Source: Candidatus Villigracilis proximus (lineage in GTDB: Bacteria; Chloroflexota; Anaerolineae; Anaerolineales; Villigracilaceae). Taken from it: a stretch of 21,804 nucleotides of DNA. The DNA lies in assembly GCA_016715195.1 (NCBI GenBank), contig JADKBB010000066.1:1-21804 (forward strand), given 5' to 3'. Of the stretch, positions 8,257-14,979 are shown piece by piece. The position numbers and the translations under genes are program-made. Position 1 is the stretch's first letter; the number at the start of each line of letters is the position of its first letter. The notes below the pieces were generated by a model. That model did not search any database and was not told the origin of the DNA. It was given only the letters and a program-made list of their open reading frames with translations.

Positions 8257-9110
8257 TACCCACCCTAACTTTTGGTCGTACCGGCCACGAAAGTACCCGC
8301 ACCATCTTTGGCGCGGCAGCTTTTTGGGATACCCCTCAAAAAGATGTTGATGCAACCATGGATCTTATCCTGCAAAATGGAATTAACCACGTGGATGTGG
8401 CGGCCAGCTATGGCAAAGCTGAGCAGGGCTTGGGCGATTGGATTCGACGTCACGGCAAACCGTTTTTCCTCGCCACCAAAACAGGCGAACGCACGAAGCA
8501 AGCCGCGTATGACCAAATCCGCCGCTCGCTGGACCTGTTACATGTTCCCCAGTTGGACATGATCCAGCTCCACGCCTTGCACGAAGAACCCGATTGGACA
8601 ACAGCCTTCGGTCCGGGGGGTGTTGTCGAGGCTGTCATACAGGCGCGTGATGAAGGGCTTGTCCGCTTTATTGGAGTTACGGGTCATGGTGTGCCTGTGC
8701 CGGAGTTTCATCTGCGCTCACTCGCCCAATTTGACTTTGATTCTGTATTGCTTCCGTACAGCTATATCATGATGCAAAATCCACGCTATGCCGAAAACTT
8801 CAACAAGGTGCTTGCAGTGTGTAAGGAACGTAATATTGCCGTGCAAACGATCAAAGGCATTACCCGCTCGCCCTGGAAGGATGTGCAGCAGAACCGCACC
8901 ACCTGGTATCGTCCGCTGGAAGAGCAGGCCGATATTGACCTTGCCATGCACTGGGTCTTTGGCAATCCGCAGGTTTTCCTGAACACCGCCGGCGATATTA
9001 ACCTCCTGCCCAGCATCCTTGAATCCGCTCATCGTTTCGTGTCCTCCCCCACAGATCATCAAATGCAGGCTCTCAGTCAGCGGCTTCAAATGGAACCACT
9101 TTTTGAATAG
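8253..9110 (+). CDS. Aldo/keto reductase family oxidoreductase
   Basis: The 285-residue protein has the (beta/alpha)8 aldo/keto reductase signature and would reduce carbonyl compounds with NAD(P)H in the cytoplasm. The catalytic tetrad is visible: D48 (HVDVA), Y53 (ASYGKAE), K76 (ATKTG) and H107 (QLHALH). LTFGRTGHESTRTIFGAAAF at the N-terminus and RRSLDLLHVPQLDMIQLH in the middle are typical of the family. VRFIGVTGHG (from about residue 138) is the usual strand 6 motif. Strand 8 and the cofactor site are less canonical: HWVFGNPQVFLNTAGDINLL replaces the common phosphate-binding region, so cofactor choice is unclear. AGGAG lies 6 bases before ATG 8253, and the start overlaps the stop of HsdS tail C (ATGA). 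It is the first intact full-size gene in the window. The substrate cannot be predicted. Confidence 0.92.
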   Translation: MIPTLTFGRTGHESTRTIFGAAAFWDTPQKDVDATMDLILQNGINHVDVAASYGKAEQGLGDWIRRHGKPFFLATKTGERTKQAAYDQIRRSLDLLHVPQLDMIQLHALHEEPDWTTAFGPGGVVEAVIQARDEGLVRFIGVTGHGVPVPEFHLRSLAQFDFDSVLLPYSYIMMQNPRYAENFNKVLAVCKERNIAVQTIKGITRSPWKDVQQNRTTWYRPLEEQADIDLAMHWVFGNPQVFLNTAGDINLLPSILESAHRFVSSPTDHQMQALSQRLQMEPLFE

Positions 9111-9130
9111 TAGAAGTTAAAATGCGGCTA

Positions 9131-9178
9131 ACGATGGACAAACACGGCGGGAGAAGTTGCGCCGAAGGAGAATTATGA
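9131..9178 (+). other. Possible fourth, very degenerate HsdS-tail trace
   Basis: Bases 9149-9170 (GGGAGAAGTTGCGCCGAAGG and onward) resemble the EEL-plus-insert part of tail C near 8200-8217. The frame ends EGEL with TGA 9176-9178 overlapping ATG 9175, the same GEL-stop/ATGA arrangement as tail A. Similarity is short and could be chance plus ribosome-binding-site constraint. Confidence 0.25.
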
Positions 9179-9597
9179 AAACCAACAAGTCATTTATTTT
9201 AATAACGGTATTGCTGATCTCAACTGTCTCTTTTGCCTGCTCCCTCTTCACTCGCACAGAAACGACTCCCACCCCCGACCCATATATTTTTCAAGAGGTG
9301 ACCACTCCGCTTAAGATCGAACCCGATGCCCTGCCGAATGCACAAACAGGTGTGGAGTATGAGGTTGAGATTCTCGTCAGTGATAACGTCACACCTCTGA
9401 ACAGTGTTTTCATTTCAGACGGAATCCTTCCTGCGGGACTTGAGCTTATATTTGTAGAAGGCGAAAATGGCGCAAAGATCAGCGGCACGCCGCAAGAAGC
9501 AGGGACTTTCACTTTCAAGATATTTGTATCCTGCAAAGGGACCATGGTCAGCGGGCAGACTTTGGAAAAAGAATATCAAATTGTAGTAGAGAAATAA
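9175..9597 (+). CDS. Secreted lipoprotein with putative Ig-like (He_PIG-type) domain
   Basis: The start is ATG 9175, preceded by GAAGGAG, rather than the upstream in-frame ATG at 9157 that has no ribosome-binding site. The 140-residue protein starts MKTNKSFILITVLLISTVSF followed by the lipobox AC; Cys22 would be lipidated after signal peptidase II cleavage. A Thr/Pro-rich linker (TRTETTPTPDP) follows. Residues 45-140 form one beta-rich domain with LPNAQTGVEYEVEI, DGILPAGLEL, GAKISGTPQEAGTFTFKIFV and a final EYQIVVEK. The LPAGL...ISGTP..AGT..F pattern is that of putative immunoglobulin-like domains found in bacterial surface proteins. It is probably anchored outside the cytoplasmic membrane. 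Its ligand is unknown. The stop is followed by an AT-rich gap and a separate promoter. Confidence 0.85.
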   Translation: MKTNKSFILITVLLISTVSFACSLFTRTETTPTPDPYIFQEVTTPLKIEPDALPNAQTGVEYEVEILVSDNVTPLNSVFISDGILPAGLELIFVEGENGAKISGTPQEAGTFTFKIFVSCKGTMVSGQTLEKEYQIVVEK

Positions 9598-9645
9598 ATT
9601 TTAATAACTGAAGGGTATAAGTATTTTATTTTTTCATTACTACCT

Positions 9646-9651
9646 TATAAT
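9646..9651 (+). promoter_or_regulatory. Putative -10 box for the DUF1858 gene
   Basis: A perfect TATAAT lies 64 bases upstream of ATG 9716 in an AT-rich intergenic stretch. No clear -35 is seen at the usual distance. Confidence 0.45.
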
Positions 9652-9715
9652 ACAAGCGTAAGCGCAAAATCAATTCCGCATTTTCCAGAAAAAAAATCAA
9701 CCCAAGGAGAAAAAA

Positions 9716-9937
9716 ATGGCATACTCACTAGATACAACGGTCGGCGACATCATGAAAGACACACACGCATTGGAAATTCTTGAAAAACACGTCCCCGGCA
9801 TTTCCAAAAACCCCATGATCGGAATGGCAAAAGGCTTCACCCTCAAACAGATCATCTCCATGCCGCAAGCCAAAGAAGCCGGGCTGACCGAAGCCATGGT
9901 CACAAAAGTACTGGCTGAGATCAACGCCCGCAAGTAA
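9716..9937 (+). CDS. DUF1858 domain-containing protein (73 aa)
   Basis: This small single-domain protein consists almost entirely of a DUF1858 helical domain: SLDTTVGDIMKDTHALEILE, then KHVPGISKNPMIGMAKGFTL, then KQIISMPQ and an AGLTEAMVTKVLAEIN final helix. In other bacteria DUF1858 is usually the N-terminal part of larger redox or iron-sulfur-repair-related proteins (ScdA-like) and often carries a Cys or Gly-Cys motif. Here no cysteine is present, so a metal role is not supported. AAGGAG (9704-9709) sits 6 bases before the start. The gene is monocistronic, with a TATAAT box upstream and a strong terminator at 9962-9998. Its function is unknown. It could be a small adaptor that dimerises through its helices. 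Confidence 0.85.
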   Translation: MAYSLDTTVGDIMKDTHALEILEKHVPGISKNPMIGMAKGFTLKQIISMPQAKEAGLTEAMVTKVLAEINARK

Positions 9938-9961
9938 TCGTCGCATCTCATCAAGCAAATA

Positions 9962-9998
9962 AAAAATGGCGCACGGTCACCAGACCTGCGCCATTTTT
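9962..9998 (+). terminator. Strong intrinsic terminator after the DUF1858 gene
   Basis: AAAAATGGCGCA and TGCGCCATTTTT pair perfectly over 12 bp. Inside, GGTC and GACC add 4 bp around an ACCA loop, with one bulged C. A T5 run ends the 3' arm. It lies 24 bases after the stop. Confidence 0.9.
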
Positions 9999-10002
9999 CT
10001 TC

Positions 10003-10052
10003 ATCCTTTCCTTCCTCATTCATCCCCATCGTTCCTCATTCCTCATTCATAA
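10003..10052 (+). repeat. C/T-rich short tandem-like repeat (TTCCTCATTC)
   Basis: TTCCTCATTCAT and TTCCTCATTCCTCATTCAT recur in an interval of about 50 bases between the DUF1858 terminator and the next promoter. On the opposite strand it reads as GAATGAGGAA units. No coding function is seen. Confidence 0.5.
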
Positions 10053-10071
10053 TTTCCCCACCCATCCTTGT

Positions 10072-10077
10072 TATAAT
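10072..10077 (+). promoter_or_regulatory. Putative -10 box for the spermidine-synthase-like gene
   Basis: TATAAT followed by CC lies 29 bases before ATG 10107, implying a short 5' leader. There is no convincing -35. Confidence 0.45.
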
Positions 10078-10106
10078 CCGCACCTATCTTATTTAACGGG
10101 AAACCA

Positions 10107-11657
10107 ATGAAAAAATATTTACTCTTCACAGTTTTTGTCTCCGGCATGACCACCCTCGCCTCCGAACTCGCCGCCGGACGTTTGATCGGCAATGTCTTCG
10201 GTACCAGCAATCTGGTCTGGGCCAGCATCATCGGTTTGATCCTGATCTATCTCACACTGGGATACTTCCTCGGCGGCAAATGGGCCGACGCAAATCCAAC
10301 GGCGGGCGCCATGTATCGCATCCTGGCCTGGGGCGCATTCACAATTGGCCTCGTGCCCTATATCGCCGGACCAGTTCTCAGGTCCGCTGCGACCGCTTTT
10401 GAAGCGTTGAGTGTCGGCATTATGGCAGGGTCATTCATCGCCGTGTTAATTCTGTTCTGTGTCCCCATCACATTGTTGGGCGCCATCTCACCCTTCGCCA
10501 TCCGCCTCTCTGTCGATGACACTTCAAAGGCCGGGCAAATTTCCGGGCAGATCTACGCCATCTCAACCCTCGGTTCATTTATTGGAACCTTTCTGCCCAC
10601 ACTGATTACCATTCCGACGATCGGCACAAAATTAACTTTCTTTGCCTTCGGTTTCTTTTTATTGATCGTGGCCTTGATCGGGCTTGCAAGATTCGCAAGT
10701 CAACGCGAGATGATCCAATTGATCTGGATGCCGATCGTGCTGGTGATCGTGGCGGTGCTTTCTGCGGGACAGTCGCTCAAGAATAGCGCGGGGCAGGTGT
10801 ACGAAACTGAGTCTGCATATAACTATATTCAAGTGCAGGAACAAAGCGGCTTCACACTTTTAAAGTTGAATGACGGGCAGGGCATTCATTCCATTTATCA
10901 TCCCGACACCTTGAATTACGGCGGCCCGTGGGAACAGTTTTTGGTCGGCCCGTATTTTTACGCGAACCGCAAAACTGCGGATGTAAAACGCATGGCGATT
11001 GTCGGGCTTGCGGCAGGCACGGCTGCGCGTCAGGCTACTGCTGTTTATGGTGATATTCCAATTGACGGATTTGAACTTGATGAAAAGATCGTTGAAGTCG
11101 GTAAAAAATATTTTGGATTGAACCTGCCGAACTTAACCGTCCACATCGGCGACGGGCGGCTCAATCTTGATCGAAGCGAATATAAATATGACATCATCGC
11201 TGTGGATGCCTACCGCCCGCCTTACATTCCGCCGCACATGACCACACAGGAATTCTTCGAAGTCATCGCTTCGCACTTAACCGACGATGGGGTGCTGACC
11301 ATCAACGTTGGCTCAGTCCCCGGCGACCGCCGCCTGATAGACGGACTCGCCACCACGATGGGCACGATCTTCCCCTCCATTCATATTATGGACATCCCCG
11401 GCACACTCAACACAATGATCTTCGCCACCAAACAGCCTACCGTGCGTGAGAATTTTTCAGCGAACCTGATCGCGCTCAACGCTGACCCAAACACGAATCC
11501 ATTATTGATCGCGGCCATGTCATCTACCTATGTAAATCTCAAAGACGGCTACACCACAACTACAGTCTTCACCGATGATCTCGCCCCCATCGAATGGATC
11601 GTCAACGACATGGTTGTCCGCTTTGTCTTGAAAGGCGGGCTGGAATTTTTACAGTAA
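10107..11657 (+). CDS. Fused membrane / spermidine-synthase-like protein
   Basis: The 516-residue protein has two halves. Residues 1-235 hold about seven membrane helices (LLFTVFVSGMTTLASELAAG, WASIIGLILIYLTLGYFLGG, MAGSFIAVLILFCVPITLLG, IPTIG, FFAFGFFLLIVALIGLA, IWMPIVLVIVAVLSAG). Residues 240-516 form a Rossmann methyltransferase-like domain of the spermine/spermidine synthase family: IVGLAAGTAARQA (about 297-309), IDGFELDEKIVEVGKKYF (acidic residue after strand 2), VHIGDGRLNLDRSEYKYDII and AVDAYRPPYIPPHMTTQEFF. The C-terminal VFTDDLAPIEW is also common in this fused family. True aminopropyltransferase activity is uncertain, because many fused members lack proven polyamine activity and the usual GG(D/E)G motif is replaced here by GLAAG. 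A role in transferring groups from a nucleoside cofactor at the membrane is inferred. The CTGAGCG repeats follow the stop. Confidence 0.9.
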   Translation: MKKYLLFTVFVSGMTTLASELAAGRLIGNVFGTSNLVWASIIGLILIYLTLGYFLGGKWADANPTAGAMYRILAWGAFTIGLVPYIAGPVLRSAATAFEALSVGIMAGSFIAVLILFCVPITLLGAISPFAIRLSVDDTSKAGQISGQIYAISTLGSFIGTFLPTLITIPTIGTKLTFFAFGFFLLIVALIGLARFASQREMIQLIWMPIVLVIVAVLSAGQSLKNSAGQVYETESAYNYIQVQEQSGFTLLKLNDGQGIHSIYHPDTLNYGGPWEQFLVGPYFYANRKTADVKRMAIVGLAAGTAARQATAVYGDIPIDGFELDEKIVEVGKKYFGLNLPNLTVHIGDGRLNLDRSEYKYDIIAVDAYRPPYIPPHMTTQEFFEVIASHLTDDGVLTINVGSVPGDRRLIDGLATTMGTIFPSIHIMDIPGTLNTMIFATKQPTVRENFSANLIALNADPNTNPLLIAAMSSTYVNLKDGYTTTTVFTDDLAPIEWIVNDMVVRFVLKGGLEFLQ

Positions 11658-11667
11658 TCACTATCTA

Positions 11668-11778
11668 CATCCTGAGCGCAGCCGAATGCATCCTGAGCGG
11701 AGCCGCATGAACTCTGCGGCGCAGCCGAAGGACACACACACTTACAGCCGAATGCATCCTGAGCGCAGTCGAAGGGCA
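11668..11778. repeat. Cluster of CTGAGCG/TTCGA-type intergenic repeats
   Basis: CATCCTGAGCGCAGCCGAATG (11668-11688) is followed directly by a near copy (11689-11709), then a partial copy around 11714-11732, and a last copy at 11755-11778 ending GTCGAAGGGCAC. Related pieces occur at 5834-5851 and, inverted, at 18611-18628. The family is a common short dispersed repeat in Chloroflexota and other environmental genomes. Translated antisense, it makes spurious PFDCAQDAFG-type peptides. Confidence 0.8.
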
Positions 11779-11787
11779 CTCAACCGG

Positions 11788-12507
11788 TCAAACTAAAGCA
11801 ACCTGGGTTTTATCTTGCGGGTTGAATTTGACAGTGACTTTTTTGCCAACCGTATATTTATGCAAACCTGCATTCATAAAAGTATTTTGAACTTCTGCTT
11901 GAAATGGCTCGCCTGCTTTAGGGGTTACTTCTAATTTCAAGCGCAGGACTGATTTCATTTCCTTATGGTAGGAATGTACCAATTCCAAATCTTCTACTTC
12001 GAGGATCGTGGCAATCGCTTCTTCACCTGTTTTGCGAATCACTACATTTTGTTTTTCCAGTTTCGCAAAAGCTGGGTAACCCAGGAAGTATTTGCGGTCT
12101 TTATCATGGTATTCAAACAACATTTCAGTAACGTCCTCAGGGTTATATGTGACCCAGATTTTTTTACCAACTTCTTCGGGTCTATCCCCCCAGGAGACAA
12201 AATGTCTGCCGACTGGCAGCCAATCTTTAAAAGTAGCGACAAATTTTGAACGCCCCTCAGGCTGAACTTCAACCTCAAGTGTCATGTGCATAAGGCGATT
12301 CCCACTACCCGAATTTACAGTTCCGTTTTTTGCAGAAATAATTGTTGCAGGTGCTGTAATTCCGCGTTTGCGAAGGTCCTTGAGTTTCAGTTGTATTCCT
12401 TGTCGATGATTCTTGTTTGAATAAAAAATCCATCCGCCTATAGCAAGTATCAACCCAATAACAAGAGGGGTATTAAAGCATCCAGAAAAAGACAACAACG
12501 ATTCCAT
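11788..12507 (-). CDS. Membrane-anchored protein with two DUF3592-like modules (paralog 1)
   Basis: The 239-residue protein has one N-terminal membrane helix (TPLVIGLILAIGGWIFY) followed by a basic juxtamembrane stretch and two similar beta-rich modules. Module 1 (about 45-130) runs GITAPATIISAKNG, LEVEVQPEGRSKFVATFKDW and VGKKIWVTYNPEDVTEM. Module 2 (about 155-239) runs TGEEAIATILEVEDLE, LRLKLEVTPKAGEPFQAEVQ and VGKKVTVKFNPQDKTQVAL. The pattern (G.A..I......, beta hairpin with E..G..F.A, VGK...V.YNP.D) recalls DUF3592-like domains; that name is a family guess. TAAGGAGA precedes the start. It lies 63 bases after its close paralog at 12571-13311 and may be co-transcribed with it. The protein probably sits on the membrane with the modules in one compartment. 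Function is unknown. Confidence 0.8.
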   Translation of the reverse strand: MESLLSFSGCFNTPLVIGLILAIGGWIFYSNKNHRQGIQLKLKDLRKRGITAPATIISAKNGTVNSGSGNRLMHMTLEVEVQPEGRSKFVATFKDWLPVGRHFVSWGDRPEEVGKKIWVTYNPEDVTEMLFEYHDKDRKYFLGYPAFAKLEKQNVVIRKTGEEAIATILEVEDLELVHSYHKEMKSVLRLKLEVTPKAGEPFQAEVQNTFMNAGLHKYTVGKKVTVKFNPQDKTQVALV

Positions 12508-12570
12508 TTTATTCTCCTTATTAAGGTTTTTACTCTTTTTCTATAGAATCTTAACTCACTGCAAATGTTA

Positions 12571-13311
12571 TTATTCAGCAGAACGGTCAAGCGCAACCTG
12601 GGTTCTATCTTGAGGGTCAATTTTCACATACACTTTTTTACCAACCGCATATTTATGAAGAGAAGCATTTGCAAACAACGCTTGTGTTTCAACTGGAAAA
12701 ATTTGACCATCCTTTACAGTCACTTCTAACTTCATACGCATAATTGTTTGTTTTAAGTGGTCTCGTTCTATTACATTGGTTATTTCCAAATCCTCTGTTT
12801 CTAAAATAACAGCCAGGCCTTCTTCGCCTGTTTTGCGAATCACATCATATCTTTTTTGCAGTTTATCAAAATCAGCCCGCCCAAGCAGGTGTTTGCGGTC
12901 TTCATCATAATATTCAAACATCATCTGGCTTGTATCGTTCAGGTCATACGTCACCCAAATTTTACGTCCCGCATCATCCGCGCGATATCGATAGCCTCTG
13001 CCTGGCACCCAATCTTGAAAAGTTGCTTGAAAAGCAGCACGCCCTTCAGGCTGAACTTCAAGCTGAAAAGTAATCGATGTTTCCTGGCTTCCACTATCTG
13101 GACCGCTGCTAAAACCATTCTTCGCAGAAAGTACGATAGCCGGGGCGGTAACGCCTTTTTTACGAAGGGCGCTTAATTGTTCAAAACGCTTCCGGGCGCG
13201 TTTATTTTTATCAGCTTTATTTAATCGAAAAATCCATATGGCAAGTAAAACAATCCCCACACCCACAACAGGTAACGCAAAACAACCGGCAAGAGATAAC
13301 AATAAATCCAT
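12571..13311 (-). CDS. Membrane-anchored protein with two DUF3592-like modules (paralog 2)
   Basis: The 246-residue protein is clearly homologous along its full length to the downstream gene at 11788-12507. It shares ITAPA/VTAPAIVLSAKNG, LEVQPEGRAAFQATFQDWVP, GRKIWVTYDLNDTSQMMFEY, IRKTGEEGLAVILETEDLEI and YAVGKKVYVKIDPQDRTQVA. An N-terminal helix (LPVVGVGIVLLAIWIFRL) anchors it, followed by the basic run NKADKNKRARKR. Each protein also contains an internal duplication, seen by aligning the KIWVTY and KVYVKI regions. GAGGAG lies before ATG 13311, and the leader AGGAGAATA-AATGGA is shared with the paralog, so the duplication included the ribosome-binding site. It is likely the first gene of a two-gene operon. 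Function is unknown. Confidence 0.8.
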   Translation of the reverse strand: MDLLLSLAGCFALPVVGVGIVLLAIWIFRLNKADKNKRARKRFEQLSALRKKGVTAPAIVLSAKNGFSSGPDSGSQETSITFQLEVQPEGRAAFQATFQDWVPGRGYRYRADDAGRKIWVTYDLNDTSQMMFEYYDEDRKHLLGRADFDKLQKRYDVIRKTGEEGLAVILETEDLEITNVIERDHLKQTIMRMKLEVTVKDGQIFPVETQALFANASLHKYAVGKKVYVKIDPQDRTQVALDRSAE

Positions 13312-13423
13312 TCTATTCTCCTCAATAAAAATATAAAATTTTTTCAGGGATTTTATCTTGTTTTAGAATATTGTGGCACAATTGAAGTTAATGAGGTAAG
13401 CTCAAAGAAAGGCTCAATACACT

Positions 13424-14710
13424 ATGGCTACAAATCAACAAATCTACTGGCACACCACTATAAAAATGCCCGATGATTCAAATCTGACACCCATCCCTGA
13501 AAAAGTGGATGTGGCAATCATTGGCGGCGGCTATACGGGATTAAGCGCAGCGCGGACTCTGGCAAAGCGCGGCGTGAATGTAGCTGTTTTGGAAGCAGAG
13601 ACCATTGGCTGGGGGGCGAGTTCCCGTAACGGCGGTATGACATTAACCGGCCTCAAAGTGCCAATGCAAACTATCATCAAAAAATACGGGCGGGACATAG
13701 CAAAAGAGTTATTCCAATGCTCCATTGATTCCGTGAACACTGTTGAAGAAATCATAAAAGAAGAAAACATAAACTGCGGATTTTCGCGCACAGGTCACTT
13801 ACTGGCAGCCAACAAACCAAAACATTTTGATGCACTGAAAGATGAAGTTGAATTCATGGCGAAGGAATTCAATCACAAGGTACATCTTGTCGCACCGGGC
13901 GAACTAAAAAGCGAGATCGGCACAGATGTTTATCATGGCGCTTTGGTGGATGATGTCAGCGGCGGATTGAATCCTGCTCAATTTGTAACCGGACTCGCAG
14001 ACGCGGCTGAAAAGGCGGGAGCGAATCTCTGCGCGCGAGCGCGGGTCAACAGGCTGCGGCGGGGAGAGAACCGTTTTGTGCTTGAGACAGAGAGAGGCGC
14101 ATTAAGTGCAGAATCCATTTTGGTGGCAACATCCGGTTATACAGGAAATGTCACACAGAAACTGCAAAAGAAGATCATCCCGATCGGGTCTTTCATTATT
14201 GCAACGGAAAGATTATCGGACGAACTCGCACATGAACTCAGCCCGAAAAACAGAATGATCTTTGATTTCAAGCACTATCTAAATTATTTCAGGCTGTGGG
14301 ATAACCGCATGATCTTCGGTGGACGCGCGGCATTTTTTCCTGAGAATAAAAATACCATCGCGCAAAGCGGAGAGATATTAAGGCGCGAGATGATTCAGGT
14401 ATATCCGCAATTGAGAGATACCAAAGTGGAATACGTTTGGGGCGGCACGCTCGATTTTGCATTCGATCAAATGACACATGTCGGCGAGCTGGATGGTGTG
14501 CATTATTCACTGGGATACGCCGGTCATGGTGTGGCAATGGGCACCTATTTAGGGAAGACCGTTGCTGAAGCCATGCTGAATGGAAATATAAAGGATCATC
14601 CATTTGCGAAATTTGATTTTCCCAATGCGCCGTTGGGATTGTATGATGGCCGTCCGTGGTTTCTGCCATTTGCTGGAATGTGGCACAAGATTTTGGATTG
14701 GGTGGAATAA
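13424..14710 (+). CDS. FAD-dependent oxidoreductase, DAO family (gamma-glutamylputrescine oxidase-like)
   Basis: The 428-residue protein belongs to the D-amino-acid oxidase/glycine oxidase fold. An N-terminal IYWHTT motif is typical of PuuB/OrdL-like members. The dinucleotide site reads VDVAIIGGGYTGLSAARTLA (GxGxxG as G34-G39), with E57 at the end of strand 2 binding the adenosine ribose. IGWGASSRNGGM (residues 61-72) is the flavin-contacting motif of this group. A second substrate/flavin region includes GSFIIATERL and WDNRMIFGGRAAFF. The C-terminus carries YVWGGTLDFAFDQMTHVGEL and YSLGYAGHGVAMGTYLGKTV, the conserved closing motifs. It probably oxidises an amine or amino acid, passing electrons to O2 or another acceptor. 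The substrate is not determinable. The start has only a weak AAAGG upstream, and no operon partner is visible. Confidence 0.88.
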   Translation: MATNQQIYWHTTIKMPDDSNLTPIPEKVDVAIIGGGYTGLSAARTLAKRGVNVAVLEAETIGWGASSRNGGMTLTGLKVPMQTIIKKYGRDIAKELFQCSIDSVNTVEEIIKEENINCGFSRTGHLLAANKPKHFDALKDEVEFMAKEFNHKVHLVAPGELKSEIGTDVYHGALVDDVSGGLNPAQFVTGLADAAEKAGANLCARARVNRLRRGENRFVLETERGALSAESILVATSGYTGNVTQKLQKKIIPIGSFIIATERLSDELAHELSPKNRMIFDFKHYLNYFRLWDNRMIFGGRAAFFPENKNTIAQSGEILRREMIQVYPQLRDTKVEYVWGGTLDFAFDQMTHVGELDGVHYSLGYAGHGVAMGTYLGKTVAEAMLNGNIKDHPFAKFDFPNAPLGLYDGRPWFLPFAGMWHKILDWVE

Positions 14711-14720
14711 ATCATTAAAT

Positions 14721-14862
14721 AACTCAAGTTGCCACCATGAAAACCTTTACCGCAGAGGCGCTGAGAACACAGAGGAAAAGCTCTTAAACTCAGCGAACTC
14801 GCGCCTCTGCGGTTCAAAATAGATTTTTGAAGGCTATGCTGCTAAAGGTAGCAACTTGAGTT
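14721..14862. repeat. Nested palindromic intergenic element (MITE-like)
   Basis: The outer arms AACTCAAGTTGC (14721-14732) and GCAACTTGAGTT (14851-14862) are perfect inverted repeats. Inside, ACCGCAGAGGCGC (14749-14761) pairs with GCGCCTCTGCGGT (14801-14813), extended by CTGAG...CTCAGCG to 14795. The inner GCAGAGGCGC motif is a well-known dispersed bacterial repeat. No ORF of note is inside. It could fold into a long cruciform after the FAD oxidoreductase gene, and a T-rich stretch follows at 14871-14876. Confidence 0.8.
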
Positions 14863-14979
14863 AAAAAAAGCTTTTTACCTATAGTGCCTTTGTGGACTTT
14901 GTGTTTAATGGGTGTGGCTAATTACTGTAAAGACGATTAAAATAGCCGCTAATATTCTCACCAAATTCAGGAGGCACTT

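Noticed and set aside
8718..9089. 123-codon minus-strand frame inside the aldo/keto reductase
   Set aside because: It is fully antisense to a well-supported gene, with no ribosome-binding site or known motif.
11549..11779. Minus-strand open frame of 76 codons
   Set aside because: It is a read-through of the CTGAGCG/TTCGA repeats (PFDCAQDAFG-type peptide) and the antisense of the SpeE-like gene.
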